From the IMG/VR virus record IMGVR_UViG_3300044630_007392, positions 1 to 23,675 of that record: 23,675 nt of DNA; one strand, 5' to 3'. Made by a program: the position numbers and the translations under genes. Shown here one piece after another: positions 1 through 7,003 of this stretch. The first letter of the stretch is position 1; every line of letters starts with the position of its first letter. The notes under the pieces are model-generated. The model was given only the letters and a program-made list of their open reading frames with translations. It was not told the DNA's origin and did no database searches. The DNA comes from a virus.

Positions 1-180
1 AATCAAGTAATATTAGAATTGAAACATTCAATTAAAGATAATTTAAAGGTTAAAGAATTGCAATACAAATTAACAGATAATTTAGACCCTAATAAAGTTT
101 GTATTGAAGTTATAGAGGGCGTTAAGCATCGGTCCCCAGAGTTAGAAAGATTATATTATAAAATAATTAATTTCATTTAA
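1..180 (+). CDS. Partial hypothetical protein (C-terminal 59 aa), related to the next gene
   Basis: The frame is open from the window edge to a TAA at 178-180, so the start lies outside. The visible part is a 59-residue Lys/Leu-rich tail with no recognisable domain. Its middle (VKELQYKLTDNLDPNKV) aligns with the C-terminal half of the protein at 288-632 (FGEIKYRITDGEDPNYV). This includes a shared Y-[KR]-[LI]-T-D-x3-D-P-N core, so the two are probably tandem paralogues. Function unknown. Confidence 0.7.
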   Translation, partial: NQVILELKHSIKDNLKVKELQYKLTDNLDPNKVCIEVIEGVKHRSPELERLYYKIINFI

Positions 181-249
181 AATTTTTGCCGCAAAACAGT
201 TTAAATTTAATATTTTAGTTTTGGTTGATTGACAACCCGTAACTAAAAG

Positions 250-257
250 ATATTTAT
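250..257 (+). promoter_or_regulatory. ATATTTAT motif, putative phage promoter element
   Basis: This copy of the octamer that recurs upstream of many genes here ends 30 nt before the ATG at 288. A TTGAC lies 18 nt upstream (229-233), inside a small inverted repeat GGTTG-ATTGA-CAACC (223-237). The promoter role is inferred from recurrence and orientation only. Confidence 0.45.
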
Positions 258-287
258 GTATATAACATTTTTTAAAAATTTGGTACT

Positions 288-632
288 ATGGAAAATTTTG
301 ATTTTATTGTTAAGGTTAGTTCTGGTAAGAAAACAATACTAGATAAAGAGTATGTTAGATTGGTCAACAATGTTATTTCTACAAATGATGAGGAAAAAGA
401 ATCTAGATGGGAAACTTACGATTTAATAATTAGAGAATTATTTGAAGTTGATAAGGGAATTTATTTTGGAGAAATAAAATATAGAATAACAGATGGTGAG
501 GACCCAAATTATGTTATATTAGACATCATTTCAAGGTATAAGGAATCTGAGTTAAATTATTTAATTTGGAGTTTAAAGAGAAGAATTGATGAATATATTG
601 AAGATGATTTTTACAAAAGATTCTTTGAATAA
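288..632 (+). CDS. Hypothetical protein, paralogue of the upstream partial gene
   Basis: A 114-aa acidic, soluble-looking protein with no signal peptide or membrane segment. The ATG follows an A/T-rich leader without a Shine-Dalgarno sequence, typical of Bacteroidota-type genes. Residues about 58-95 resemble the C-terminal region of the partial gene at 1-180 (shared Y-[KR]-[LI]-T-D-x3-D-P-N core), which points to a tandem duplication. I do not recognise the family. Small paralogous genes of this kind are common in accessory regions of large phages, where some modify host functions, but nothing here shows which. Confidence 0.75.
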   Translation: MENFDFIVKVSSGKKTILDKEYVRLVNNVISTNDEEKESRWETYDLIIRELFEVDKGIYFGEIKYRITDGEDPNYVILDIISRYKESELNYLIWSLKRRIDEYIEDDFYKRFFE

Positions 633-664
633 TTTGTAAAAGAAAATAAAGTTTTGTATATTTG
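633..664 (+). promoter_or_regulatory. Bacteroidota-type promoter for the WCTA/LRR gene
   Basis: TTTG at 633-636 is followed by a 20-nt spacer and TATATTTG at 657-664, matching the Bacteroidota primary-sigma pattern TTTG-N19-21-TAnnTTTG. The ATG at 683 lies 18 nt downstream. The promoter decides the start of that gene, because an upstream in-frame TTG (662) is part of the -7 box. It begins immediately after the stop of the previous gene. Confidence 0.75.
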
Positions 665-682
665 CTAGGTAAAATTATTTAC

Positions 683-2092
683 ATGACCGAAAATAAAGAG
701 CATAAGGTTAAGGACAGGATTTCTTTTTTAGCGGAGAAATTTAATGTTTTTGAGACTGACGATGAAAAGGATGTTGAAAAAAAAATTAAAAAGCTAGAAG
801 AGGATGGGAATAGTGTTTTAACAATAAAGTCAAATGATAAATTGTTAGCTATACTTTCTTTATTGAAAACTGAAGAAAAGGTACAAAAAAGTGTAAGTGT
901 TTCTTTTAGTGTTTTTTCAGATATTATAGAATCTGACCCAACACCAAATAAATCTTGTGTTCAGTGGATGTTAAACGTTTTTACTAGATTAATTAAATCA
1001 GGCGGTTCCGGTATTGATTCAGCGATTAGATTTGTAGTTGAAGATTTACCGCAAGCAAGTGAATACATTTCGCTTTTTGAGGCAAACAAAAGAAAAGATA
1101 AATTTAAGAAATTTTGTAAGTCTTCTTTTGTATTAAGAGATGTTGAGGACCCAACAGATATAAATCAATATAAGTCGTTATCTCAATTATTTGATTCAGT
1201 TGACCCATTTATTTTACGTAAACCAAGTGAAGTTGAATCGCTGATGCAACGATTTGTAACGTCTGGTGATGCAGAAATACCAGTAAATGATAGAAAGTTT
1301 TTACTTTTTATACCGAAGACTGTTGATGCTAATGTTATTTTTGATAAATTTGCTAATTGGTGTACAGCAAAACCTAAAAATGGAATGTTTAGAAATTATA
1401 CAGAGAATAATAAACAACCCGATGGTAGTAAATCAAAAATTTACATTATTATAAATAAAAAATTTTTTAGTGGGGAATCACAAGAAATATATCAAATACA
1501 TTTTGAAACAAATCAAATAAAGGATAGACATAATTCACAAAATGTTAGTATATTTGAAAATGTTATTAATCAAAGTGAGGGAATATCTAATTTTTTTCAT
1601 GAAGAATTAATGAACAACGCTAAAAAAGTTCAAACAGGGTTAGACAATAACAAATACTTAGATTTTTTAATTAAGTTTGGGTTTTGTGAGAGTTTGTTTG
1701 AGCTTATAGATAAAAAAACGCCTGTAATTAGGTTCATGACCAGAGAAATACCAAGATTACCTGATATTAGTAAATTTGAGTGGGTTGACCAATTAATTAT
1801 TACTAATGCCAGTATGGTTGAGTTGCATCCATCAATTGGAGTTCTTAAACATTTAGAGATGTTAGTTTTATCCGAAAATAAAATTAAAAAATTACCAAAA
1901 GAAATTGGTAATTTAAAAAATTTAACGTTTTTAAATATCATTGGTAATCCAATTACTGAAATACCTGAAGAAATAAAGTATTTAGATAAAACAAATGGCG
2001 GTTCTTTATTTCGTATTGCTGTAAAAAAAGAACATATAGGGGAGAAAAACTACCAAAGACTCAAAGAATTATTGCCTTCGGTTAAGTTATAA
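683..2092 (+). CDS. WCTA-motif protein with C-terminal leucine-rich repeats
   Basis: A 469-aa protein. The start at 683 is preferred over the in-frame TTG at 662, which overlaps the -7 box. Residues about 215-300 carry a WCTA motif (226-229) followed by a Tyr/Ile strand-rich segment (YIIINKKFF, YQIHFE). I recall WCTA segments of this kind in other phage proteins but cannot give a function. Residues about 340-435 contain two to three leucine-rich repeats of the L-x2-L-x-L-x2-N-x-[IL]-x2-[IL]-P type (LVLSENKIKKLP, LNIIGNPITEIP), a protein-interaction fold. No signal peptide, so it should act in the cytoplasm or virion. It has its own host-like promoter and ends at a strong terminator, so it is probably monocistronic and possibly early. 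Confidence 0.8.
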   Translation: MTENKEHKVKDRISFLAEKFNVFETDDEKDVEKKIKKLEEDGNSVLTIKSNDKLLAILSLLKTEEKVQKSVSVSFSVFSDIIESDPTPNKSCVQWMLNVFTRLIKSGGSGIDSAIRFVVEDLPQASEYISLFEANKRKDKFKKFCKSSFVLRDVEDPTDINQYKSLSQLFDSVDPFILRKPSEVESLMQRFVTSGDAEIPVNDRKFLLFIPKTVDANVIFDKFANWCTAKPKNGMFRNYTENNKQPDGSKSKIYIIINKKFFSGESQEIYQIHFETNQIKDRHNSQNVSIFENVINQSEGISNFFHEELMNNAKKVQTGLDNNKYLDFLIKFGFCESLFELIDKKTPVIRFMTREIPRLPDISKFEWVDQLIITNASMVELHPSIGVLKHLEMLVLSENKIKKLPKEIGNLKNLTFLNIIGNPITEIPEEIKYLDKTNGGSLFRIAVKKEHIGEKNYQRLKELLPSVKL

Positions 2093-2118
2093 AAAAGTCC
2101 CCTTAAATGGGGACTTTT
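2093..2118. terminator. Bidirectional intrinsic terminator
   Basis: A perfect 10-bp stem (AAAAGTCCCC / GGGGACTTTT) with a 6-nt loop lies between the converging genes ending at 2092 (+) and 2125 (-). The A and T tracts at either side let it work in both directions. Confidence 0.9.
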
Positions 2119-2124
2119 GTTTAG

Positions 2125-2346
2125 TTAGTGTCTTTTGTTACGGTAATAGGGTTTATAATAGTATCTGTTATAATGTCTATATTGTCTATAATTTGGATTA
2201 TAAAAAAGAACGGTTCTTTTTTTAATAATTACAGGTTGTTTGACATCATTGATATTATTAACGGATGGTGTTGGTCTTACCGTGACACAAGAACTAAAAA
2301 AAGTAATAGCTAAAGAAATGAATAAGAAATAATATATTTTTTTCAT
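2125..2346 (-). CDS. Small Tyr/Arg-rich lipoprotein
   Basis: A 73-aa protein on the minus strand with a lipoprotein signal: MKK, a hydrophobic stretch, then FFSSC with the lipidated Cys at residue 20. The -3 position is Phe rather than Leu, which is tolerable but not canonical. No acidic surface-export signal follows the Cys. The mature part is short and its last 25 residues are very rich in Tyr, Arg and His, so it is basic and aromatic. It reads against all its neighbours and ends at the shared terminator. Phage-encoded small lipoproteins often alter the host envelope or block superinfection (the T5 Llp class); that role is only an inference here. The opposite-strand frame at 2128-2313 is judged a shadow. 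Confidence 0.75.
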   Translation of the reverse strand: MKKIYYFLFISLAITFFSSCVTVRPTPSVNNINDVKQPVIIKKRTVLFYNPNYRQYRHYNRYYYKPYYRNKRH

Positions 2347-2350
2347 ATTA

Positions 2351-2358
2351 ATAAATAT
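2351..2358 (-). promoter_or_regulatory. ATATTTAT motif, 4 nt before the lipoprotein start
   Basis: On the minus strand this reads ATATTTAT-TAAT-ATG. The same N4 spacing to ATG occurs at 6975-6982 (-) and 10352-10359 (+). If it is a -10-like element, the transcript would be nearly leaderless. It lies in the 32-nt divergent gap shared with the gene at 2379. Confidence 0.45.
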
Positions 2359-2378
2359 TTTTTTAAAACATAAAAGTT

Positions 2379-2888
2379 ATGAATTGGGAAAGAGCTGGTA
2401 AAAAAATTAATGTTCCGTTATTAGATTATTTGGATAATCTTATTAAAGAAGAGTTTAATTTAAATCATCTATTAAGTGTTTCTGTTGGCACAGACTCTCA
2501 AAGAAATGGTAGAGGATATAAATTTGCAACCGTTGTTTTGATAACTGTTAGGGAGGATATTGGTGGTGGTGTAATAGTTGGAAGAGGTGGTAAAATTATC
2601 TCAGCGACATACAACATGAATACTTTCAATAAAAACAAAGAAGGAGTTAATGAAAGGATGTTAATGGAGGTTAGTAAATCTATCGAAGTTGCCTACGAAA
2701 TCGCACCACTATTAGATTCATATGGTATAAAGATGGAAATACACGCTGATATAAACACGGACCCAAAATGGGAATCTAATAAAGCTTTAAGTCAAGCAAT
2801 TGGTTATATTTTAGGTATGGGATATGAATTTAAGGTTAAACCTACTGCGTGGGCTGCGACCTATGCTGGAGACCGTTACGCAAGTTAA
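2379..2888 (+). CDS. YkuK/DUF458-like RNase H-fold protein
   Basis: A 169-aa protein matching the YkuK (DUF458) family of RNase H-like proteins in length and motifs. An early VGTDSQ strand (residues about 36-41) has the conserved Asp, a central basic/Gly segment follows, then a second acidic strand HADIN (about 122-126), and a C-terminal K-P-x-A-x-A-x2-Y-A-x-[DN]-R-Y signature (KPTAWAATYAGDRY). The fold predicts a metal-dependent nuclease or nucleic-acid-binding role, but the biochemical activity of this family is not established to my knowledge. It is divergent from the lipoprotein gene and carries an A-rich leader before the ATG. Confidence 0.85.
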   Translation: MNWERAGKKINVPLLDYLDNLIKEEFNLNHLLSVSVGTDSQRNGRGYKFATVVLITVREDIGGGVIVGRGGKIISATYNMNTFNKNKEGVNERMLMEVSKSIEVAYEIAPLLDSYGIKMEIHADINTDPKWESNKALSQAIGYILGMGYEFKVKPTAWAATYAGDRYAS

Positions 2889-2917
2889 AATTAATTTGAC
2901 TTTTTCATTAACAAGAT

Positions 2918-2925
2918 ATATTTAT
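2918..2925 (+). promoter_or_regulatory. ATATTTAT motif, putative phage promoter element
   Basis: TATATTTATA upstream of the small gene at 2957, with a TTTG at 2895-2898, 19 nt before the octamer. The combination resembles a degenerate Bacteroidota promoter in which the final G of TAnnTTTG is replaced by A. Confidence 0.45.
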
Positions 2926-2956
2926 ATTATAAGATAAATTATCTTTTTAAAAAACT

Positions 2957-3163
2957 ATGCATATGTCTAAAACTACAAAAACAGTTAAAATCTCTGAAAG
3001 CGACTTAGTCGATTTAATTGACAACATTGTATCTGAAGCTGTTCAAATTAAGAAAAAAGAATGGTTAGCGGAGCAAGCTGCTAAAGGTGATAAAAACGCT
3101 ATTTTGGAAACAAAATTAGCTAGCCTTGAAGCTAGACTTAACAAGTTAACTGAGAGTAAGTAA
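2957..3163 (+). CDS. Small coiled-coil hypothetical protein
   Basis: A 68-aa highly charged protein. Two in-frame ATGs (2957 and 2963) are possible; MSKTTKTVKIS from 2963 is equally plausible. The N-terminal half (SESDLVDLIDNIVSEAV) is amphipathic helix. The C-terminal half is a Leu-heptad-like coiled coil (LETKLASLEARLNKL) ending LTESK, a prohead-protease-like triplet. It has its own promoter-like motif and is followed by a hairpin terminator, so it is a stand-alone transcript. It could be a small scaffold or regulatory protein; not recognised. Confidence 0.75.
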   Translation: MHMSKTTKTVKISESDLVDLIDNIVSEAVQIKKKEWLAEQAAKGDKNAILETKLASLEARLNKLTESK

Positions 3164-3190
3164 TCTAAAATTAAGTTTTAACTATAATTG

Positions 3191-3230
3191 GCTATTGGGT
3201 ATTTCGTACCCAATAGCTATTGTATTTTTT
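3191..3230 (+). terminator. Intrinsic terminator after the small coiled-coil gene
   Basis: A perfect 11-bp stem, GCTATTGGGTA / TACCCAATAGC (3191-3201 and 3207-3217), with a TTTCG loop, followed by a T-rich tail ending in TTTTTT at 3230. Confidence 0.85.
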
Positions 3231-3270
3231 AGACTGTACATTTTTAATTAAAAATTTAAATTAATTAAAA

Positions 3271-3960
3271 ATGGATAAAAACATTCAAAAATTATTAAAA
3301 AGCGATATTCCATTAACATCTACAGTGGAAAAGGACGATTTTATTTCAGCTAGTGAAATAACGTTTGATTGTATTTTTGATGGAATCTCTAAATTTTATC
3401 CTTGGCAATTGCCTGAAACTTTACCAGTAAATTTTAAATTAGGGGTTATTGTAGGTTCCAGCGGCTCTGGTAAATCAACACTTTTAAAAAAATTTGGTTT
3501 TGAGGATACACCTGTATGGGACAACTCTAAATCTATTATCTCACACTTTTCAAGTCCAGACGAAGCAATAAATAAAATGGGTGCTGTTGGATTAAATACA
3601 ATACCATCTTGGTATAAGTCATACGACGTTTTATCGAATGGTGAAAAATTTAGAGCTGATTTAGCTAGAAAAATAAAATCACACGCTGTGATTGATGAGT
3701 TTACCAGTGTTGTGGATAGAAATGCGGCCAAAGCTGCCAGTGTGTCTTTAGGTAGATTTTTAAAAAATAATGACGTTACCAATATTGTTTTGGCAACTTG
3801 TCACCGTGACATATTAGACTGGTTGGAACCGGATTGGGTAATTGATACGGACACCGGTGAATTTTACCAAGGTTTTTTTTTGTCCGCCCGGAAATCAAAA
3901 TTGAAATATATAGAACAAGCCATCATATCTGGTCCATGTTTAAAGACCATCACTATTTAA
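3271..3960 (+). CDS. ABC-type ATPase, N-terminal part of an ATPase-GNAT gene split at T9
   Basis: A 229-aa zero-frame product containing a full ABC ATPase core: Walker A GSSGSGKST (62-70), signature LSNGE (121-125), Walker B VIDEFTS (140-146) and H-loop His178 (ATCHRD). There is no transmembrane segment, so it is not a typical transporter subunit. After residue 203 the sequence loses family character. The -1 frame instead continues directly from the T9 run (3873-3881) as FVRPEIKIEIYR and then HHYL into a GNAT acetyltransferase. A fused 360-aa ATPase-GNAT protein is therefore the likely native form, or one of two products. The last 26 residues here are probably out-of-frame tail. Substrate unknown. 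Confidence 0.85.
   Translation: MDKNIQKLLKSDIPLTSTVEKDDFISASEITFDCIFDGISKFYPWQLPETLPVNFKLGVIVGSSGSGKSTLLKKFGFEDTPVWDNSKSIISHFSSPDEAINKMGAVGLNTIPSWYKSYDVLSNGEKFRADLARKIKSHAVIDEFTSVVDRNAAKAASVSLGRFLKNNDVTNIVLATCHRDILDWLEPDWVIDTDTGEFYQGFFLSARKSKLKYIEQAIISGPCLKTITI
3873..3881 (+). other. T9 slippery run: frameshift joining ATPase and GNAT frames
   Basis: In the zero frame the run reads GGT TTT TTT TTG, containing a canonical -1 slippery heptamer T-TTT-TTT. A -1 shift here, RNA polymerase slippage, or one extra T in the true genome (T10) joins the ATPase to the downstream GNAT frame without a break. Sequencing undercount of the homopolymer is an equal alternative. Confidence 0.7.
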
Positions 3961-4352
3961 GTGGTGATATAAATAAGGCTGCTAGATGTTACGTTGGGGT
4001 TTGGAATGAGCAAATTGTTGCATTTGGTGCTAGCATCGCGTTACCAAACGGTAAAATGAAAAATGCATGGAGAGGTCATAGGACCGTTGTTTTACCAGAT
4101 TTTCAAGGTATGGGTATTGGTGTTAGGTTTTCTGATGCTATTGGTCAAATTCATTTAGAACAGGGGTTAAGATATTTTTCAAGAACAGCACACCCAAGAA
4201 TGATTTATTACAGAGAGAATTCAAAATTATGGAAACCAACAAGCAAACATAAAAAATTAAGAACCGATGTAACAAACATTAATGTTTATAATCAATACTA
4301 CGCTGATAATAAAAGATTATGTGGTAGTTTTGAATATATTGGTATTTTGTGA
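3936..4352 (+). CDS. GNAT-family acetyltransferase domain (C-terminal part of the split gene)
   Basis: The first ATG in this frame gives 138 aa, but the frame is open upstream to the T9 run and coding character extends through it (RPEIKIEIYR and IWSMF before HHYL). The acetyl-CoA-binding motif A is clear: VVLPDFQGMGIG, matching the GNAT pattern Q-x-x-G-x-G. It lies after HHYLSG and a WRGHRT segment. The ATG at 3936 has no Shine-Dalgarno sequence and would remove the first domain strand, so independent translation is unlikely. As a domain of an ABC-ATPase fusion it might acetylate a small molecule, protein or nucleic-acid base; no substrate can be read from the sequence. Confidence 0.8.
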   Translation: MFKDHHYLSGDINKAARCYVGVWNEQIVAFGASIALPNGKMKNAWRGHRTVVLPDFQGMGIGVRFSDAIGQIHLEQGLRYFSRTAHPRMIYYRENSKLWKPTSKHKKLRTDVTNINVYNQYYADNKRLCGSFEYIGIL

Positions 4353-4359
4353 TATTTAT
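4352..4359 (+). promoter_or_regulatory. ATATTTAT motif, putative phage promoter element
   Basis: Overlaps the TGA stop of the preceding gene by one base and ends 17 nt before the ATG at 4377. A TTGA begins at 4330, putting 19 nt between TTG and the octamer, as at 2918. Confidence 0.5.
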
Positions 4360-4376
4360 AAAAATAAAATTAATAT

Positions 4377-4928
4377 ATGAAAAGATTTGATAAATTAAAA
4401 AATATAAAAAAAGCAAATATACTTGCTGAGCAAAGATATAAACTTAGATTAATTGAATCTACAGAATTAGATTTAATGTCGGTTATTGGTCAAAAAACAA
4501 TGGGATTTTCAGTAGAAGATATCAATTTTGATAACGGTAAATTTAAAATAACGTTATTTAACGACAAATTTGATAACTTAGTTATGAACGGTATTAACAT
4601 TGATGGTATCGGGGTTGATATTGATGGTACCTATGAAATGCTATCTAGAGGTTATTACAGACCCGGAAAATATTCTGGTCCTCCTGAAGATACTTATCCA
4701 GATGAAAGTGAAAATCCAGAATTTGATGTTGTTATAGACAATATTAAAATTGAAAGATATGACAATAGTGGTGATTCAGCTACAATAATGGAATTAAGCG
4801 GTTTAGATATTAAAAAAATGCCTAAAAATTTTATTGAAATGGTTGAAAACAAAGTAATTGATATGCTTCTTGATTCAACTGAATTTGATGACTACGAGGA
4901 TGAACCTGATAGATATGAAGATTATTAA
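4377..4928 (+). CDS. Acidic hypothetical protein, possibly virion-associated
   Basis: A 183-aa protein with a basic N-terminal helix (MKRFDKLKNIKKANILAEQR) followed by a strongly acidic beta-type body and a Asp/Glu/Tyr-rich tail. The basic leader is separated from the body by RLIES, an [LI]-x-E-S triplet like prohead-protease sites, so it could be a removable propeptide or a delivery tag (inference). No domain recognised. It has an ATATTTAT motif upstream and the bidirectional terminator immediately downstream. Confidence 0.75.
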   Translation: MKRFDKLKNIKKANILAEQRYKLRLIESTELDLMSVIGQKTMGFSVEDINFDNGKFKITLFNDKFDNLVMNGINIDGIGVDIDGTYEMLSRGYYRPGKYSGPPEDTYPDESENPEFDVVIDNIKIERYDNSGDSATIMELSGLDIKKMPKNFIEMVENKVIDMLLDSTEFDDYEDEPDRYEDY

Positions 4929-4936
4929 ATTAAAAT

Positions 4937-4961
4937 AAAAGCCTAGATAATCTAGGCTTTT
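4937..4961. terminator. Bidirectional intrinsic terminator between converging operons
   Basis: A perfect 11-bp stem, AAAAGCCTAGA / TCTAGGCTTTT, with a TAA loop, flanked by A and T tracts. It ends the + gene at 4928 and the minus-strand protease operon ending at 4977. Confidence 0.92.
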
Positions 4962-4976
4962 TTATTGATGTTTAAA

Positions 4977-6578
4977 TTAGAATCCTATAAATGACTTCCT
5001 TGGTTCTTGATTTGGTTCATCTGGTCCAGACCAATTTGGTGAATCGGGTGATTTGTCCACTTCAAATTTACTTAAGAATCTAGCATCTTTTTTAAGGTCA
5101 TTAGCTATTGTATCGTCAATTACAATATAACTTATACTACCAAAACTTCTTTGTATTTTACTTGCTTGTAGTTTAGGGTTTGTCGATAGAAAAAATTCAC
5201 CTGTTGCAAATCTATATTTTGGTTTCTTATTAACTAAAAAATTATATATATTAGCAATTCTATATCCTTGTTCTTTATATGCATCGTACTTCATAACCGA
5301 AAACATATTTTTTTCTTTATCTGTTTCCATCAGTAAAAAAACTAATTCCATTCCTTGTTTTACCACATCCGAAGACATTTCAAACTTTGATGTTTCTGAT
5401 GAATCAGACCTAACACTAACATTAAATCCTAGACCCATAGAGTTAATTCTGTTCATTTCCCTAACAAATAACGGGCCGTGTTTAGCATTAACATCTTGTT
5501 GCATCCAAAAAACGTGAATCATTTCATGTGCTAAAACGTCTTTAAAAAATTTATACGGTACCTTAAGAAATTGAGACATGCTCAGCGATTTTAATGTGAT
5601 TTTTCCAGTTGCTCTATTTCTGGTACCTTTAACAACACCGTGTGCGCCCTTTCTTTTATTCCAAAGCATCGTTACTGGTTGTAAGTTACCATCAAATAAT
5701 AAATTATTTAATTTATTATATTCCTGTTGTAGGTCAATTTCGTTAAAATCTACAATTTCATCATCGGTATGTTCTCTACCTTCATTTATTGAGGGTGGCG
5801 GTGTATTGGCATTAATAAGTGCCATTCTAGCCTTATTAATAACATAAACTCTTACAGCGTGTGATATTTTTTTATCTCTAAGTTTTTCTAAGAGGTATTC
5901 TTCAATAAGTTTAACATCCTCTAAACCTTCAATATGCTCTATCATATTTACCATTAGCTTATGTAGCGGTTTCGTTGGAAACTCTCTTGCTTTGGTCATT
6001 TTTAATACTTTTATAGCAGCTTCTTTTGGTGTTAATGGTTCTTGAGGTACAACAGATTCGTGTAATAAAGTTTTAATGAATATTTTTGTTTCATTAACAC
6101 CTTTTTCCATTTTTTTCAATCTTGTATAATAGTCAGGAATTTCTTCTAAGTGGTCTAGCGCTATTTCTTTTGCTTTTTTTTTACTTTTTGTATGTTCGGT
6201 CTCAACATTTATCCCCATACTTAGTTCGTCATCTAATAGTTCATACATTTTCTGAACTTTTGTGTTGTCATCAGAATCTTCACCAGCGTGTTTTTTCGCA
6301 ATATCCATCAATCTGTTCTCAGTTAAGTATGGATAATCCGGATTTTTAGGGAATAGTTCTTTAACTATATCAACTAATTCTTGAGTATATGTTGCAATTG
6401 TGTTTTCTTCAGTCATTGGGTCCCAAGCTTGTTCTGAAATATTTTTTAAATATGTTTCAAATCTTTCAGGATTAACCAAATCGTTAGCCGCCATTTTTAA
6501 AAAATCAGCAGTAAATCCTTTTACTACGTCTTGTTTTACTATTTCTCTAGCTTTATTTATTAATTCTTGTCTATTCAT
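4977..6578 (-). CDS. SprT-like zinc metallopeptidase with a long N-terminal region
   Basis: A 533-aa protein, last gene of a minus-strand operon. Its ATG overlaps the previous stop (TAATG), suggesting coupled translation. Residues about 118-157 (ELSMGINVETEHT, then AKEIALDHL and IPDYYTRL) look like the DUF5661-type motif seen in several phages and bacteria. The C-terminal half (about 285-385) is SprT-like: HEMIH at 351-355 supplies two His ligands and the catalytic Glu, and KHGPLF (His367) the likely third ligand. SprT-type enzymes are cytosolic metalloproteases that act on DNA-bound proteins in cellular homologues. An INE-G triplet (264-267) lies between the two halves and an LHE-S at 172-175. 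Substrate unknown. Confidence 0.85.
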   Translation of the reverse strand: MNRQELINKAREIVKQDVVKGFTADFLKMAANDLVNPERFETYLKNISEQAWDPMTEENTIATYTQELVDIVKELFPKNPDYPYLTENRLMDIAKKHAGEDSDDNTKVQKMYELLDDELSMGINVETEHTKSKKKAKEIALDHLEEIPDYYTRLKKMEKGVNETKIFIKTLLHESVVPQEPLTPKEAAIKVLKMTKAREFPTKPLHKLMVNMIEHIEGLEDVKLIEEYLLEKLRDKKISHAVRVYVINKARMALINANTPPPSINEGREHTDDEIVDFNEIDLQQEYNKLNNLLFDGNLQPVTMLWNKRKGAHGVVKGTRNRATGKITLKSLSMSQFLKVPYKFFKDVLAHEMIHVFWMQQDVNAKHGPLFVREMNRINSMGLGFNVSVRSDSSETSKFEMSSDVVKQGMELVFLLMETDKEKNMFSVMKYDAYKEQGYRIANIYNFLVNKKPKYRFATGEFFLSTNPKLQASKIQRSFGSISYIVIDDTIANDLKKDARFLSKFEVDKSPDSPNWSGPDEPNQEPRKSFIGF

Positions 6579-6970
6579 TATGGATAAATTTCGGGGTGTT
6601 CTTCACCAAATTTTCTAATTATTTGACCAGCAACTGAATTTGCTTCATTTTCAATTGGGGACCCAGCGGCATTGTTTGAGTCGTAATTTGACGCATCTAA
6701 TCTACCTTCGATATCTTGTTTTAGATGAACCATTTCGTGTGCTGTTGACCTCATGATATCAACCATAGCTCTATCTTTGGCATAGACTTTGATTTTATAA
6801 TCACCATATGAGGCTGTCGTTGTAAGTCCCTCGTGTTTAAACTTAAGTGTTACCTTTGGTTTTTTTATTCCTAGGAACTTTGAGGCAAAATCAATAAATA
6901 ACTCTAATAATTTTATTTGACTATTAGATTCTTTATTGAACATTGCCTCATTTATCATTTTATTTTTCAT
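6578..6970 (-). CDS. Small HExxH zinc metallopeptidase-like protein
   Basis: A 130-aa protein with the zincin signature HEMVH at 78-82 and a downstream Glu-rich PIENEAN segment (105-111) whose Glu could be the third zinc ligand. It is a compact single-domain enzyme, unlike the SprT-like neighbour, and the two share little outside HExxH. No signal peptide, so cytosolic. It lies between clpC (33 nt gap) and the SprT-like gene (1-nt overlap), so the three are likely co-expressed; an ATATTTAT motif 4 nt before its ATG may add an internal promoter. The N-terminal MINEAM contains INE-A. Confidence 0.85.
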   Translation of the reverse strand: MKNKMINEAMFNKESNSQIKLLELFIDFASKFLGIKKPKVTLKFKHEGLTTTASYGDYKIKVYAKDRAMVDIMRSTAHEMVHLKQDIEGRLDASNYDSNNAAGSPIENEANSVAGQIIRKFGEEHPEIYP

Positions 6971-6974
6971 ATAA

Positions 6975-6982
6975 ATAAATAT
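6975..6982 (-). promoter_or_regulatory. ATATTTAT motif, 4 nt before the HEMVH peptidase start
   Basis: The minus strand reads ATATTTAT-TTAT-ATG in the 33-nt gap after clpC. The spacing is the same as at the lipoprotein and NlpC/P60 genes. It could allow the two peptidases to be expressed separately from clpC. Confidence 0.45.
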
Positions 6983-7003
6983 AATAAAACCCTAGAAAAT
7001 ATG

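Noticed and set aside
223-237. GGTTG-ATTGA-CAACC hairpin as a terminator of the first gene
   Set aside because: Only a 5-bp stem and no T run follows; it could be an operator, but nothing supports that.
662-682. TTG start extending the WCTA/LRR protein by seven residues
   Set aside because: The TTG is the end of the TATATTTG -7 box, so it lies upstream of the predicted transcript start; ATG 683 is used.
2128-2313. + strand frame opposite the lipoprotein
   Set aside because: The minus frame has a clear lipoprotein signal, a start-proximal motif and shares the terminator; the + frame has no such support.
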